DNA of 64,000 nucleotides from assembly GCA_008638375.1 (NCBI GenBank), contig CM018051.1, positions 37,549,177 through 37,613,176 on the forward strand, given 5' to 3'. Numbering within the stretch: the first letter of the stretch is position 1; each line of letters opens with the position of its first letter. Shown here piece after piece: positions 35,495 to 47,733 of the stretch. Both the position numbers and the translations under genes were made by a program. This DNA is from Nyssa sinensis (Eukaryota; Streptophyta; Magnoliopsida; Cornales; Nyssaceae). The notes beneath the pieces were generated by a model. The model saw only the letters and a list, made by a program, of their open reading frames with translations, had not been told where the DNA came from and searched no databases.

Positions 35495-36296
35495 CTATCG
35501 GGTAATTCGACTGGGAGGAAGGAAGAACATATTAGCAGTATAGAATGGAGCTTGTTGTGCAACATATATCTTAGTGGTTAGGCTGCCAAATGGTAAGGAC
35601 ACAGTACGTCTCATACTAGTGATGGAGGTATCGATGACTCGAAGTATGTATGAGCGACCATCGGTAAGGAAAATAGCACTGAATGTGTATAGGAGTATGA
35701 CATGAGAGAGTGTCAGTGTGTTCTTGTGGCTGCCAAGATACAACACACTGTAGACAATGAGGTTGAGGATGAGATAACCCTTATGAAGATATCCCTACTC
35801 TAGGGTCGCACCCCGTGAAGTGAAGATAAGAGAACTGTTAACTCGTAGGGTGGAAACGATAAGTCTGGTAGAAGGAATGGTAGTAGGAGAGGGGTATGGA
35901 AAGCCAGGCTGAATGACTTTAGCAAGATCAAGAGTCTCAACAATCAACTCTATGGTGAAGGAGAAAGGGACACTACGGACAGTCACTAGGAAAGCTCTCA
36001 TGGACTCACAAGAACCAAGGTTCGAGTAGAACTCTCAAACTCGGGTCTTATTGGCTGGTCTCGTGACTATAATGAGGGCTAAACAACCTCGTGAGTCAAA
36101 TAGCCTATAGGCTAAAGTCTTAGGGACATCATCTAAAGAGTATACTCGCTCTGTAAGGATAAGTCAGGACATCATGGTCCATACCCAAAACTAAGGAACC
36201 TGTGTTGGATAACGAACAAGGTTTTGAGTCACATCTCTCAAGCAAATGACATAGGAAAAGTGTCGCTGCTCAATGGGCACGGTCTTAGTGGCCATG
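35495..36296 (-). pseudogene. Broken ORF resembling the 'putative plant transposon protein' domain family
   Basis: Read from the ATG at 36294-36296 the frame stays open in register for about 267 codons, apart from internal stops near 36190, 36170, 36034 and 35803, so it was once one protein. The segments EFYSNLGSCESMRAFLVTVR and SHVILLYTFSAIFLTDGRSY resemble, from memory, the domain often annotated as 'putative plant transposon protein' in plant repeat ORFs. Its function is unknown. It lies on the same strand as gag, between gag and the 3' LTR, where SIRE elements carry an extra ORF. The family assignment is tentative. Confidence 0.45.
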
Positions 36297-37158
36297 ATCA
36301 CGTTGTATATGACAAGAAAAAATAGGATGAACCTAGGATGACACTACTTCAAGAGACTAAATTACAGTCCAAACTAACCCTTAGTCCAGATGAATAGTCA
36401 AATAAACTAACCAGAAAGTAGAAATGGACTCAAGGACTTACCGCATTGACGAACGGACAAAATCACAAAGTGATCGATGAAAATGAAGTCCACAAAGAGT
36501 ATAATGCTCTAACTAGAGTAGAATCGACAAATGATAAACACCGGGATAAAAAAGACACAAGATTTTAGAGGATTTGGAGAAAAAGATAGGAGAAAAGCCA
36601 AGACTTTTCAAAAAAATGACGCTGTTTCTCGCGTGTTTAACTTGAGCAGTTGTTCATTCAAACAAATTAGTGACCTTCATTCAAACGAGCTTTGTTCGAA
36701 CGAGGGTTCATTTGAATGAACTCCAGTATTTGCTCTTCTCTTAGAGAAATAGAGTGTCCTGCTCTATTTTAGAATCCTGTGTAATTTTCAACTATAAAAT
36801 AGGGGATGATAGGGAATGTTCAGGGAAAAACACATTTTAGCTAAAAACCTTAAGATGAATCAATTGTTTTTCCAAGCTAAAAATAATCCCAATGTTTTTG
36901 AGTTGGAAACTAAAATTAAAGAACATTTTTGAGTGAATTAAAGAGATATACATGTGTTCTAAATAATATCAATACATTCAAATGATATTAGAACACTAAA
37001 ACAGATTCATGGTTACTAGACATATGTATTAATTTAAACCATGGAATGTTTTTTCTATCAACGTTCACTTTCTATGGTGTTGAATGTTTTTCACATCAAT
37101 AAGGGCAAACAACTATAGTCAATCAACCTAGGGATTTTTGACCATTTCCAATCAAATT
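36297..37158 (-). other. Copia internal region with Tekay-unrelated short repeats; no gene seen
   Basis: No coding signal found. At about 36645-36720 there are several copies, direct and inverted, of a CATTCAAACGAG-like motif that also occurs in the copia LTR (33715-33900 and 44140-44340). Confidence 0.35.
37154..37158. repeat. Probable target-site duplication AAATT (left copy)
   Basis: AAATT precedes the TGTCACGCCC start at 37159; AAATC follows the other end at 39987-39991. One mismatch, consistent with an old insertion. Confidence 0.5.
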
Positions 37159-39986
37159 TGTCACGCCCTGAATTTCCACAAACCCGGGGAGTGAGTGAAA
37201 TGAAATATGAAAAGTAAATGAAAGGTCATTAGGTGAATTTAATTGGTCATTCATTCATTTCCCCATGTATTCCCAAGATTTGAAATGAAAACTTATTATT
37301 GGGTTTAACCAAATAGTCTTCTAGTGCCAATTAAATATCTCCCCAAATTATTATGCAATGGAGGTCTAAGTCATGTTTAGAAATAGTCTCCAAAACAGCC
37401 CCAAATTGTCACTAAGTATGCCTTGAACTAATTTCTCAAATGGGCCCCAAATACCCTAGGACATAGGCCAAGAATGGCTCAAGAAGTCCTCCAAAAATTG
37501 TCTAAGGAAGGGGGCCAAACATGGCCCATGTAAGTGGCCAAACATAACCCAAAAAGGTTACCAAAAATAGCCCAAAGGGATGGCCAAACATGGCCTAAAG
37601 GTTGGCTAAACATGGCCTAATAAGGTGCCCAAACATGGTCCAAAAAGGTGCCCAAATGTGGCTAAAAAAGGTGGCCAAAGGGGCTGGTGTTAGGGGATGT
37701 CAAGGGCTGGGGAGCAGATACAGGCCATGGGCGCACAAGGCGGCAGCAGAGGGCAGGCTGGGCATGTCATGCGTTGGCAGGCGGGCAACTAGGCGTAGCG
37801 CGCGCGCGGGCGTGCGAGTGGGGAGCTGGCTGCGGCCTGGGCTATTTTTTGCACTGTTTTACTGTACCGACTGCAAGCTAATTTTCCTGTTTCTGCATTT
37901 TTACTGTTCCTGGTTGCGAGCAAATTTCTCTGTTTTCAATATTGTTTTCTAAGTTTTTCAAGCCACTTTTCTTCTATTTTAGCCCATTTCCCCAAGGTTT
38001 CTAACCCTCCATTTTGAGCTCTTTTCTCACCTAATTAAAAGGTGTTTTACACACTTAATTTTTCTCTTTAATTTATCCAAAATTTTGACATAACCTCCTT
38101 TGTTTTCTATGTCTTTTTCCCACCTAATATATATAATACATTTTACAATTATGGGTTTGCAGATTCCACCCTCACTCGATGGCCACAATCTCGTTGAATT
38201 TAAATATACATCATTTAAATATATACAATTCATCACACCTACACATATGCTTGAACTTTAAAGGTCACATCATCATATCCATTACAACATATAAGGTCCT
38301 TTCCATTCTTTCCGTAATACACAAATCTTCTACAACATCATTTCATATGGTTTAGAGCTTATGCCCTTGTACAACATCAAAATATGCCCTAAGGGCCAAA
38401 AATCCTCTATGGTCCACCTCCCTCTTCATCCTTCAAGACTTCATCAAGTCTTCAAGTACCGGGAGCCTCGTCTATAATATGATATCCCACGAATGGGTCA
38501 GCTCAACTACTGGTATAACACAATGCTAATGCTAGGAACAAATTTAAGGTGTGGCATGTGCAAGTGTACATTTTAAATCTGCATGCCTTCCAATTCATCA
38601 ACACCATGCAACAGCAATATGTGTGACACACCAATGCAAACTCTATGTCACACCCATGTCTCTTCACGGATCGCTCCCGTTGGCTCGAGTACCAATGCAA
38701 TGGCCAATTTTAATTTTTTCACCACAAGATCTACACCCTCATAATGCATAGCACCAAGTGCTCAACCCATACTATGTTTTCAAAGGATTCACCGTATGCC
38801 AATATGCTTTGAATTCACCATGCAATAATGCAATCTCAATGAAGCATTTTTTCAACACTTGGAGCATGACTTAAAATATGTCTCATTCACAAAGACAAGC
38901 ATAACTTCAAATTCACAACACTTTGTTTACATGAATGTAAGTCACAATTCAATGAATTAAACATATGATCAAGTCTCTTGTTCATCACTTTCACAATTCC
39001 TCAAAGGAAATACAAATACACAAACTACCAACTCATGGAATAATTTATAACTCTCAAACCACAAGAGTTTCTCTACATGAACATAAACCAGAATACAATG
39101 AATCAAACATACCGACAAGTTACATGTTCATCACTTTACCAAATTCTCAAAGAATAAAAAAGGACACACAAGTACATAAACAATCAACTCTAGGTTTTCA
39201 AAGCAACTACCACCGAAGTAATTTTCTAACATCAAGTAAACACCTAAATCATTCAATCAATACCTAGAAAGGCAAGAAAACTGAAATCTACTCCTAACTT
39301 AGCAAAGTATCACACATAGAATGGTTTTTCTCAAACTGAGAAAGTTGTGTCCGCTGCACATCCGAATTGATCAGTGAGAATATAGTTCTTGATGAGAGGA
39401 ACAACTTCCTAGGAGGAAGCCTTGCAAAAATCTTGGCCTAGGAGTGTGTTTTGGTGGCTAGAAGCTTGGAAAACCTGGGGCTTTTTCTCACTTTTTCTCC
39501 ATGAACGTACTCTACTCTGAATCTCAGACCAAACTATGAAAAAAATACACTAAGGGGCTGTATTTATAGTGGAGGGGCAAAGGTGCAAAATGACCCTTTT
39601 GCCCTTAATGAATCTAGGACCGCGTTACACTACAACCTATCCCAAAACGCCTCAATTCGATATTTTATTTTATCCAAAGTTCTTAAAATCATTTTAAATT
39701 AAAATTTAAAAAAAAATAAATTTTCGCCTGTGGCCGGGTTTGGCCGGATCCACTCGGGACGCCCTTTTGGTCCTATTTTTGAAACTATCTCCAAACAGGC
39801 TAAATTTTTTATAAGAGGTGTATTTTAATATTCTAAACATATTTTTCTTCTGTGGCATACCCAAAATATGCTTCTAAATATGACTTACATCTATGTGCAT
39901 GAATAGTGCCTTACTAGCAAACAGTGCATGAATAGTGCCCTACCGGCAAAAATAAAAACTTTACCCTCAATTTTTAGGTCTCTACA
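37159..39986 (-). repeat. Solo LTR, Tekay-like family (minus strand), divergent variant
   Basis: Starts TGTCACGCCCTGAATTTCC and ends TCTCTACA on the plus strand. Its middle (38480-38830: ACGAATGGGTCAGCTCAACT and GGCATGTGCAAGTGTACATT) matches the Tekay-like LTRs in this window. No internal region or partner LTR is present, so it is a solo LTR left by LTR-LTR recombination. The first kilobase contains a GGCCAAACATGG-type tandem repeat and a GC-rich patch (37690-37830) not seen in the other copies. Confidence 0.72.
37480..37690. repeat. Degenerate tandem repeat, unit about 18-25 bases (GGCCAAACATGGCC-like)
   Basis: About eight imperfect copies of 'GGCCAAACATGGCCYAAA' with variable A-rich spacers. 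Overlapping ORFs (37602-37952 and 37687-37881) run into the adjacent GC-rich patch and are not credible genes. Confidence 0.7.
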
Positions 39987-40888
39987 AAATCTCTCTCTCA
40001 AATTAAAAGGAAAAATATGAAAATTTAATTTTCACTTGGCTCTCTTATTGCAAAGCGTTTTTCATACAATTAAGTAGGCTGCTCTTTTCAAAGGATTTCC
40101 AATGGACACACTATCCCAATGGTAGCCCTTTTCTTCCACTCTTGAATTTTTTTATGTGTGCCATTTTCCTTTTAGGCTTTTACTTTTAGTCCTTTGATTT
40201 TTTCAACTTAAGTCAATCTTTCTAGCCATGGACTTACTGAGATAAAAACATAAAACCAATAAGTCCATCTTATCTACAAGACAATCTTATGTAAGAAATA
40301 TGCAAGACTAACACCTATGAGATCACAAGTAGATTGAATGATTTTTTGCACCCATATAAAAAAAACTAAGTGAAGATATTGTTAGGATAAAGTTCACATG
40401 TCATTGCTTAATCACTTAAAATGCACTTAATACAATTCCGTTTAAAAAAATTAGGGATTGCCATTAGCAATTAAAAACAAGAGAAAAATATTTTTTGGAT
40501 TACTGAGTTCATAAAGGTATGACATGCACCTAACTATGAAGGATAAAAATTCACAAAAAAGATAAAAGAAAAAAGAAACAAAACAAAATAAAAAAAATAA
40601 TCGATAGACCTAGAATAGGTAAAGAAGTTAAAAATCAACTAGACTATGGAAGAGAATGCAACTTACTCTATATGATTTTCAATAAGTGAAGTGGAGTAAG
40701 AAGCAATGAAGAAATTCATAGGGAGACTCTAAGATAAGAGTGAAGAGAGAAATCCATAAATTGCTAAGAATCTCTTAGTCATCTAAGAGTCAAATTTGCT
40801 CTTCTAGAGGAAGAAGAAAATTGTGAAGTGTGATTTACATACTCCTTCTCAAGACTTTTAAGTTTATCCTTCCTTACCCGAATTTGTC
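39987..40888 (-). other. Copia internal region after gag; no gene seen
   Basis: AT-rich sequence with many stops on the minus strand. No protease, integrase or RT motif was recognised where pol would begin. Confidence 0.4.
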
Positions 40889-43001
40889 TTACAATTCTTT
40901 TGGGAGTAGGAGGAACGTTTGAGTCTTGGCCTTATATCCAACCTTGGAGTGAGGATTTACTTTAGGCTTTTCAAGGTTGGAAATATGCATGATCATTTGA
41001 GCCATGTTCCTTGGTTTTCGAATATGACTATTCATTTGTTGTTTCAAGGTAGCAATTTCATATTTGTACTCTAGGGTCATAGTGTGAGATTTTGTTTGCC
41101 TTTTCTTGGAAAAACAACACTTCCTCCTAGAGTGTTCTTCAACCATGTAATGTGAGCAATAAAATGAAGGTGGTTGAGGTTTGACATGGGTTCTAGATTG
41201 AGGTAGTGGGCAAGAATGTGCTCGAGGTTTTGATTGTGGTTGGGATTTTCTCAAAGGTTTAGGTGGTTTAACACTTTGGATTTTGAGGACACAAATACAA
41301 CCGGCTTGAGAATGAGAGATTGATTTGAAGTGGATGTGGATGGCTTGTTCTTATTTGTGAAAATGTCATATTTTAAACCACTTTTACCATTCTTGATTTT
41401 GAAGTTATTAAGCATTTTAGAAAGCTTAATAGACCTATTCTTAAGATTGATTTTGACATTCCTAACTTGTGTGAGTTATTCACTAAGAGAGTGAACTTTG
41501 GAATTCAATTCTTTCTTTTCATTCTCACAAGCAACTAAGGAAGCGTTAAGTCCTCCTACCTCAACAATCAAAGAGTTTCACTCATTTTCTAAGGATTCAA
41601 CATCCATTAGATGAGACCATTTTTTCTCATTTAGTTGACAATAAAGATTGATCAACTATCAATATACTTTTCTCATTCTCACAAGACTTGATCTTAGTGA
41701 GGAGCTTGAGCTTTATGTTAAAGTTTTTGAGATTTTTGGATTTTTTAAATAGTTTTTTAAAGGAAATCACAATGTTGTCTTCATCCTTGCTCTCTTCTTT
41801 ACTAGACACAAAGTTCTTGATGTACTCATGATCACTATCCTCAATGGAAGATGATCTTTTATGGACATTGGTGATGCCAGTGAAAGCCAAGAATTGACTC
41901 ACATCACCTTCTTCTTCATCATCATTCTCCTCTCCTTCTTCCTCTTCCTCTTCCTCTTCCTCTTTATCATTTTTCGAATGAGATGATTTCATTGCCTTCC
42001 TATTTTAAGAATTTCCCTTTCTCTTATTAGGACAGTCGACCCCTATATGCCCAAAGTTATGACAATCATAGCATTCAATTGGTTTAAAGGTGGATTGAGA
42101 TGAAAGTCTTCTTCTATCACCACTAGAAGAAGATTTTTGGACTTGGCCTCTTCAAGTGTTAGAATTTCCAAAGGATCTTCTACTTGAACTTTGAGATCCC
42201 TTAGAGTTAGACATTCTCCCCTTGAGGTATTTGTTAAACCTCCTAACAAAAAGTGCCAATTCCTCATCATTCATAGACTCGGGGTTTATTTCAAAATCCC
42301 CTTCACTTTGTATTTGTGTTGATTTTAAGGCAAGACTTTTGGTCTTCTTTGCTTGCCTAAAAGTTAGTTTAAAGGTTTGAAGTGATCTAACTAACTCATG
42401 AACAACTAGAAAGTCCACGTCCTTACTTTCCTCAATAGCAATTATCTTAGGTTGAAATCTCAAGGGAAGAGATCTTAATAATTTCCTTACGATCTTAGTC
42501 CAATCAAGTCTTTCTCCTAGGTTGAAAGATGAGTTGACAATGTCATTCAATTTAGCATAGAATTTGGAAAAGGTTTCTGATTCCTCCATTCTTAGTGCTT
42601 CAAACCTAGAAGTCAACATTTAAAGTTTTGACCTATTTACCACCGATGTACCCTCACGGGTAGTCTCAAGGATGTCCCAAGCCTCCTTGGACGTCTCACA
42701 GGTCATAATGTGGTGAAACTCATTAGGAGTTACCACGTTAAAGATGACATTTAACCCTTTGGTGTTGAAACCGCTTATCATTAACTCCAACTCGTTATAA
42801 GTATTTGAAGGCTGGACTAATAGAGGGAATTTTTATAGCTGCAATTGTGACCGGTGGGGCCCAACTTTCTTGGATGGCAAGCCAAACTCGCTTATCAACG
42901 GCTCTCAAAAATGCTCTCATACGAGCTTTCCAATAAGCATAATTTGAGTCGTCAAATAGAGGAGGTCGTGAGATTGATCCTCCTTCTCTTAACCCTTCCA
43001 T
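40889..43001 (-). pseudogene. Ty1/copia Gag (SIRE/Maximus-like), broken
   Basis: The start is the ATG at 43001: MEGLREGGSISRPPLFDDSN, then YWKARMRAFL, the typical N-terminus of SIRE-lineage Gag. The UBN2-type core follows (TFSKFYAKLNDIVNSSFNLG, IVRKLLRSLPLRFQPK, about 42330-42600), then a CCHC knuckle (CYDCHNFGHIGVDC, about 42028-42070, in another frame), an acidic Glu run (about 41930-41970), and a second, imperfect knuckle (CSHYMVEEHSRRKC, about 41120-41165). Breaks: frameshift near 42840, a TAA near 42620 where a Gln codon is usual, and a further shift near 42160. The protein would form the particle; this copy cannot make it. Confidence 0.8.
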
Positions 43002-43042
43002 TATTCACAACGTAGGATATAAATCAAATGCCCTAGAAAAAA

Positions 43043-43055
43043 GGTTTTGATACCA
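43043..43055 (-). other. Primer binding site of copia element (tRNA-iMet type, partial match)
   Basis: The minus strand reads TGGTATCAAAACC three bases after the LTR end (43059). The first eight bases match the initiator-Met complement. Confidence 0.7.
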
Positions 43056-43058
43056 CTC

Positions 43059-44705
43059 TGTTTGTGCGTAGAGGGAAAACACATGGATATCACTCAAGGT
43101 CCTAAGTCGTGAATTACCTAGAAGAGGGGGTTGATTAAGTAGGTCTAGAATTAAAAATTTATTTCACGTTAATCTCAATTCTTGGTTAATTAAAATGATG
43201 ACACAAATCAATCAACAAATCACTCAACGTGATTAATCCAATGTTTAAGCCCTTTCACCAATGAAACCACCAAGAATCAACCAACTCACCAACTAATTTA
43301 ACATTCACCAAAATTGATTTTATAACAATTTTCAAAATTTAATTCAGAATCAACTAACTTATCAATTTCTTCAATCAATTTACTAAATTAAGTTTTTCAA
43401 TTATCTCAATTGAATGCACAATTATGAAATCATAAAAAATTTAATTTCTCAAATAAAGCAAAAGCAATTCCAATCAAGCATATAGAATTGAAAGAGAATG
43501 AGAGACAAGCGATTGCACACTGATTAATGATGGAGAAAACTACCAAGGACAACAATCCTTGGAGTAAAACTCCAAAGTCGAGCCAATGCTCATGGAAGTG
43601 ATGAACTATTATGGAAAGTGAAATACAATGAGTCTCCGAAAGATCGAAGTACCTATAAAATCATTTTGACCGATTGTCATTAAATTCCTCTCGAATCCTC
43701 AAGCTATCATAGTCAATCCCCCAAACAACCAAACTCTTCCACGGTCATGGACTCCTTCGATCAAGCCTCTTTAAACTAATCATAAATCCACACGACCTCA
43801 GTGTCCACCGATCACTCAATACCGAATCCTCGCGCTTGAACTCCTTTAGTCGTCAATGGTGAATTTGACATGAACCAAGGCTCTTAAGATTAGATTGAAT
43901 TGTGTGCTTTGATCAAATTGGATTAACAAAAATGATTAGAGAAGGTAATAAATGTCATGAATGATCAATGTCTCACGAAAGCATCAAGATCTATCAATAA
44001 TTTTGCTTTCATAAATTGAGACTCTCTCACGATGTTTTTTGACCTCTCTCAAATATTTTTTTGGCATATTTTTTGCAAAGAGATTGGTTGATCCCCAATT
44101 GAGAAGAAATTAGATTATAAATTTATTTTCCGTCCAAGGTTCATTCGAAAGAACCATCATTTGTTTGAATGAGGACTTGTTCTTTCGAATAAATATATAA
44201 GGAGTATCGAACGAGTACAACTTTGAGGCTTGCAGCAATTTGTGTGATATAGGGGTTTGAACAAATGAAAGCGAATGAGAACGAACCCTACTTTTGTTCA
44301 TTGGAATGAGCCAAGGCTTCATTCGAACGAGCAACAACGAGTTCCTCATTCAAAGCTTCTTTTGTGAACTGAATTTTTCCATTTGTTTTTTTTTTTTCAA
44401 AGATGCATTCTGGGAAAAATAGTTCACAACCACAAGTCAATCACATACATGATGATAAGATAAAATTGATATAGTATGCATGCATGATGCGAGTGTGTGA
44501 GATCCGATCGAATACAAAATACTATTTTACCCTTCTAAAAATAAGTCGACCGGTAGTGATACATGACAATGTCTCTTGAATGAACTTGGATAAAAACAGG
44601 CATCGATGTACTCAACTCGAAGGACTTATGTACAGATTACACACAAAGAACATTTTGTCTAATCGGATTAGCCAATTTAAAAAAATGGACCCCATGGTCC
44701 TAACT
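43059..44705 (-). repeat. 5' LTR of copia element
   Basis: The plus strand starts TGTTTGTGCG beside the primer site and ends GGTCCTAACT; the partner LTR ends GGTCCTAACA, so the last base has mutated. Length is 1,647 bp. It represents the uninterrupted version of the 3' LTR into which LTR-B inserted. Confidence 0.78.
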
Positions 44706-46035
44706 AATATTTATTTAATATCACATAAAAAATCATGTTGTAACAAGCTACTCCCCTCACCACTACTGACCTCATCCAATGCCGAGGCTTTGAACAACAA
44801 GGTAATGTGGACCTTCCCTCTTCCTTCATTTGGCTTTTGTTTTGTTGTTTTGAATATTTATGAAGCTAACGAAACAAAGTGATGTAGTGGATGATGATAG
44901 ATCAAAGTGATTTTTTCTCTTGAACAAAAAAGTACATGATTTTATACATAATGTCCGTCTAGTATCAACAATCAATGACTAAATTTGTAGCTCATATGTT
45001 CCATTTGGTAGCTGAGAAGTCTACAAATTATATATTAAATCTTAGACAATTCATTTTCCTAGTGCCAAGAGCATTTGTCCAATCAAACCATATATAAATC
45101 AACTCAGCTCAATTATTCATATTTCTGAGAAATAATATTTGATGTGCAAGAAAACTGCAATGAAATGCATGATATGCAAAAACGCATTCCTTGAATTTCA
45201 CACTTCTTCATACCTTGATGTAAATACGAGGTGTCTTGAGTCTTCACTTCATAAAGTGCAATAAACCATGTAACCCAACCATGATTCACTAAATAAATGT
45301 CTAAAGAAAAAACCAATTTTTGGAAAAGAATTGGTAGCATAAATTTTCTAATTTTTCTAACAATATTACCTGAACTTAATCGTTCCTTTTATTTTCAAAT
45401 TCAAAACAACAGAAACAATTAATATTTCCCAATTTTTTTTTTCTAATTTTTCTCAACAAAACAAGTTGAGGATAATTGAAAACAAACTTAGGTCTCATAC
45501 CAACTAAAATTACTTGTAAGCATGTAAACATAAACATATTACAAGGGATAGAACTAGAATCCTAAAAATGGACTTATGTTTTATTTAATTATAAGGCCAG
45601 ATCCATTGTTTTCATACACCACTCATTTTCCATAAAATATGGACACCTTTAGTATTAACTTAAAACCCCCCAAAAGCATTTAAGGTAGTCTTTTTGCTTT
45701 TGGTTAGATATGATTCTTTTGATTGAAATGTTGACAAATCTGAAAGTCTTTTCGATTTCTTTGTACTCATTTGCTTTCTTTAGTTATTGATTTGTAATAG
45801 TTTGGTTTGGGGTCTTAGGAAAATTGTTATTGCACTTTAAAGCTCAAATCAAAGCAATTTGTTTTTGTCTTAAAAGCAAAATAAATATTTTGGAAATGCT
45901 ATCGAAGTAGGGCATAGACTAATCAAATTGAATGTGAAGTACTTTTGTTTCACAATATTGCACTTGTTATTGGTATCCATCCAATCTAAAGTTAAAACTA
46001 ATAGAAAAGGATTAAAATACCATTCATCTAATGTA
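44706..46035. other. AT-rich intervening sequence, nothing recognised
   Basis: Contains only short ORFs without recognisable motifs (for example 45113-45340). No repeat termini were found. Confidence 0.3.
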
Positions 46036-47701
46036 AGTCACACCCCAGATCCCGCCCTTTATGGAATTCAAAGTGCGATTGGCCGAAAGGCATACAAAAT
46101 AGAATCAAATATGTTGCATGAGATTTTTTATTTTATTTTCGCAAGTGTCACATTTACATCTTCATAATAATACATTAATACAACCACATCTGATTAGAGG
46201 ATAATATATCACTCTTGTATCTTAACAACTGACCATTGCAACAAATTTTTCTTCAATAACGGCAACTTACACCAGTCTTACACTCCTCAATCAACATCTT
46301 GACTAATGGTTACATATCTTGCCTACTCATACTCTACATCTGTCGTAACCTTGTCACTAACATAAGACCATTGGGCTTCATTTCCTATGTTGAGTTTATT
46401 AAGCTTATTATTTCAGTGTCATTTCCTTAATTTACAAGACCTGAAATATTGGGGAAAATGCGGTGAGTTAAACAAAACTCAGTGAGTAATCCCAACATCT
46501 GTCACATGTATTAAATAAAGTTTTTATATTAGAATTATGGCACATATACAAGATAATATTATATCATATTAGAATTATGGCACTATCATGCCCATTATAC
46601 AAATATAACATAACATAAACATGTTGAACAAAAGGTCAATAAAAGACCTATTCATTTATAATAGAACATATAGAATAAAAGCACTCTCGAAGGTCAATAA
46701 AAAATCTAAAATAAGAGATCTTTGACCTCTTATGAGTCTATTAGCCTGTGTTCCCCAGTAAAACTTATCTGGGTACTGGCACATACATAAAAATAACTTT
46801 TTCAATTTTATCCCATGTCCTCCAGTAGAACTTACTTGAGTGCTGGCACGTATATAAAAATACCTTTTCCAATTTTATCCATGGGTTTTGAAAAAAATTA
46901 GTAAACATGATTGTAAATCATATTTTAATAGAAAAAAGATAACTTGCAAGATATACGAAATATTTTTAGAATTGCTTCAAAAGTGAGATATAAAATATAA
47001 TTTCAAGGAGCTGTATTTTGAGCATAAAATGCCTATACTTCAAGGACTGGAGATTATATGAAAATTTAGTTATAAATAGAGTGTTAAAAAATTGAATGTA
47101 AACACAGTCACTTTAGAATACCAGAGTTACTCAGAATATTATTGTTATAAAATTGAGTGTAAAATATTTTTTTTGCTGAAAATCTTGTATCATACAAGTG
47201 TGTGTTCTTTTATTACAAAGATGTCGAATGTAGTTAAAAACTGAGTATAAAAAGATTGAGTGTAAAATATTTCATAAAATCGGATAAAATACCTCCACTT
47301 CAAAGATCTAGGATTACTCATAAATTTGTAGTTAAAAGTTTTATATAAAATATCACATTTTTCAAGAAACTAAGTTTCATAAAAGGTCGAGTATAAATAT
47401 CACCACTTCGGAGAGTATGAAATTACTCACAAAACTGTAGCTATATATCTTTAGTGGAAAATATATCTAATTCAAAGTTCTAGAATTACTCACAAAATCA
47501 CAGTTAAAAAACTAAGTTTAAAAAGGCTGAATTTAAATACCACCATTTTATAGTTCTAGAATTACTCACAAAATCACAGTTAAAGAATTCAGTGCCAAAA
47601 GACTGAATTTAAATATCACTATTTCAGAGTTTTAGAATTACTCACTGGATTCACCCCAATTTGATATCCATGTTCATCAAATGTCCAACATACACACTAT
47701 C

Positions 47702-47733
<32 letters not shown>

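Larger units (their letters stand above)
17860..44705 (-). mobile_element. Old Ty1/copia element with SIRE/Maximus-like gag, minus strand, with nested insertions
   Basis: The intact 5' LTR (43059-44705) matches two blocks, 17860-18524 and 33302-34269, which together form the 3' LTR split by LTR-B. A primer site (43043-43055) and a polypurine tract (34270-34280) lie in the right places. The internal region holds a broken copia-type gag and a broken plant-transposon-protein-like ORF but no recognisable protease, integrase or RT, so it looks non-autonomous. The left terminus is missing about 20 bases compared with the 5' LTR, and no target-site duplication is visible, as expected for an old copy. 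Confidence 0.75.

Noticed and set aside
37602..37952. 116-residue ORF over a GC-rich patch
   Set aside because: Built on the tandem repeat and GC-rich insert of a solo LTR; no recognisable domain and no gene signals.
41627..41992. Glu-rich ORF that might look like a separate acidic nuclear protein
   Set aside because: It is the acidic linker of the broken copia Gag, in line with the zinc knuckle upstream.
47476..47660. Short regularly spaced repeats considered as a CRISPR-like array
   Set aside because: The unit is a plain 76-base tandem repeat with no conserved-repeat/unique-spacer structure, in plant DNA.
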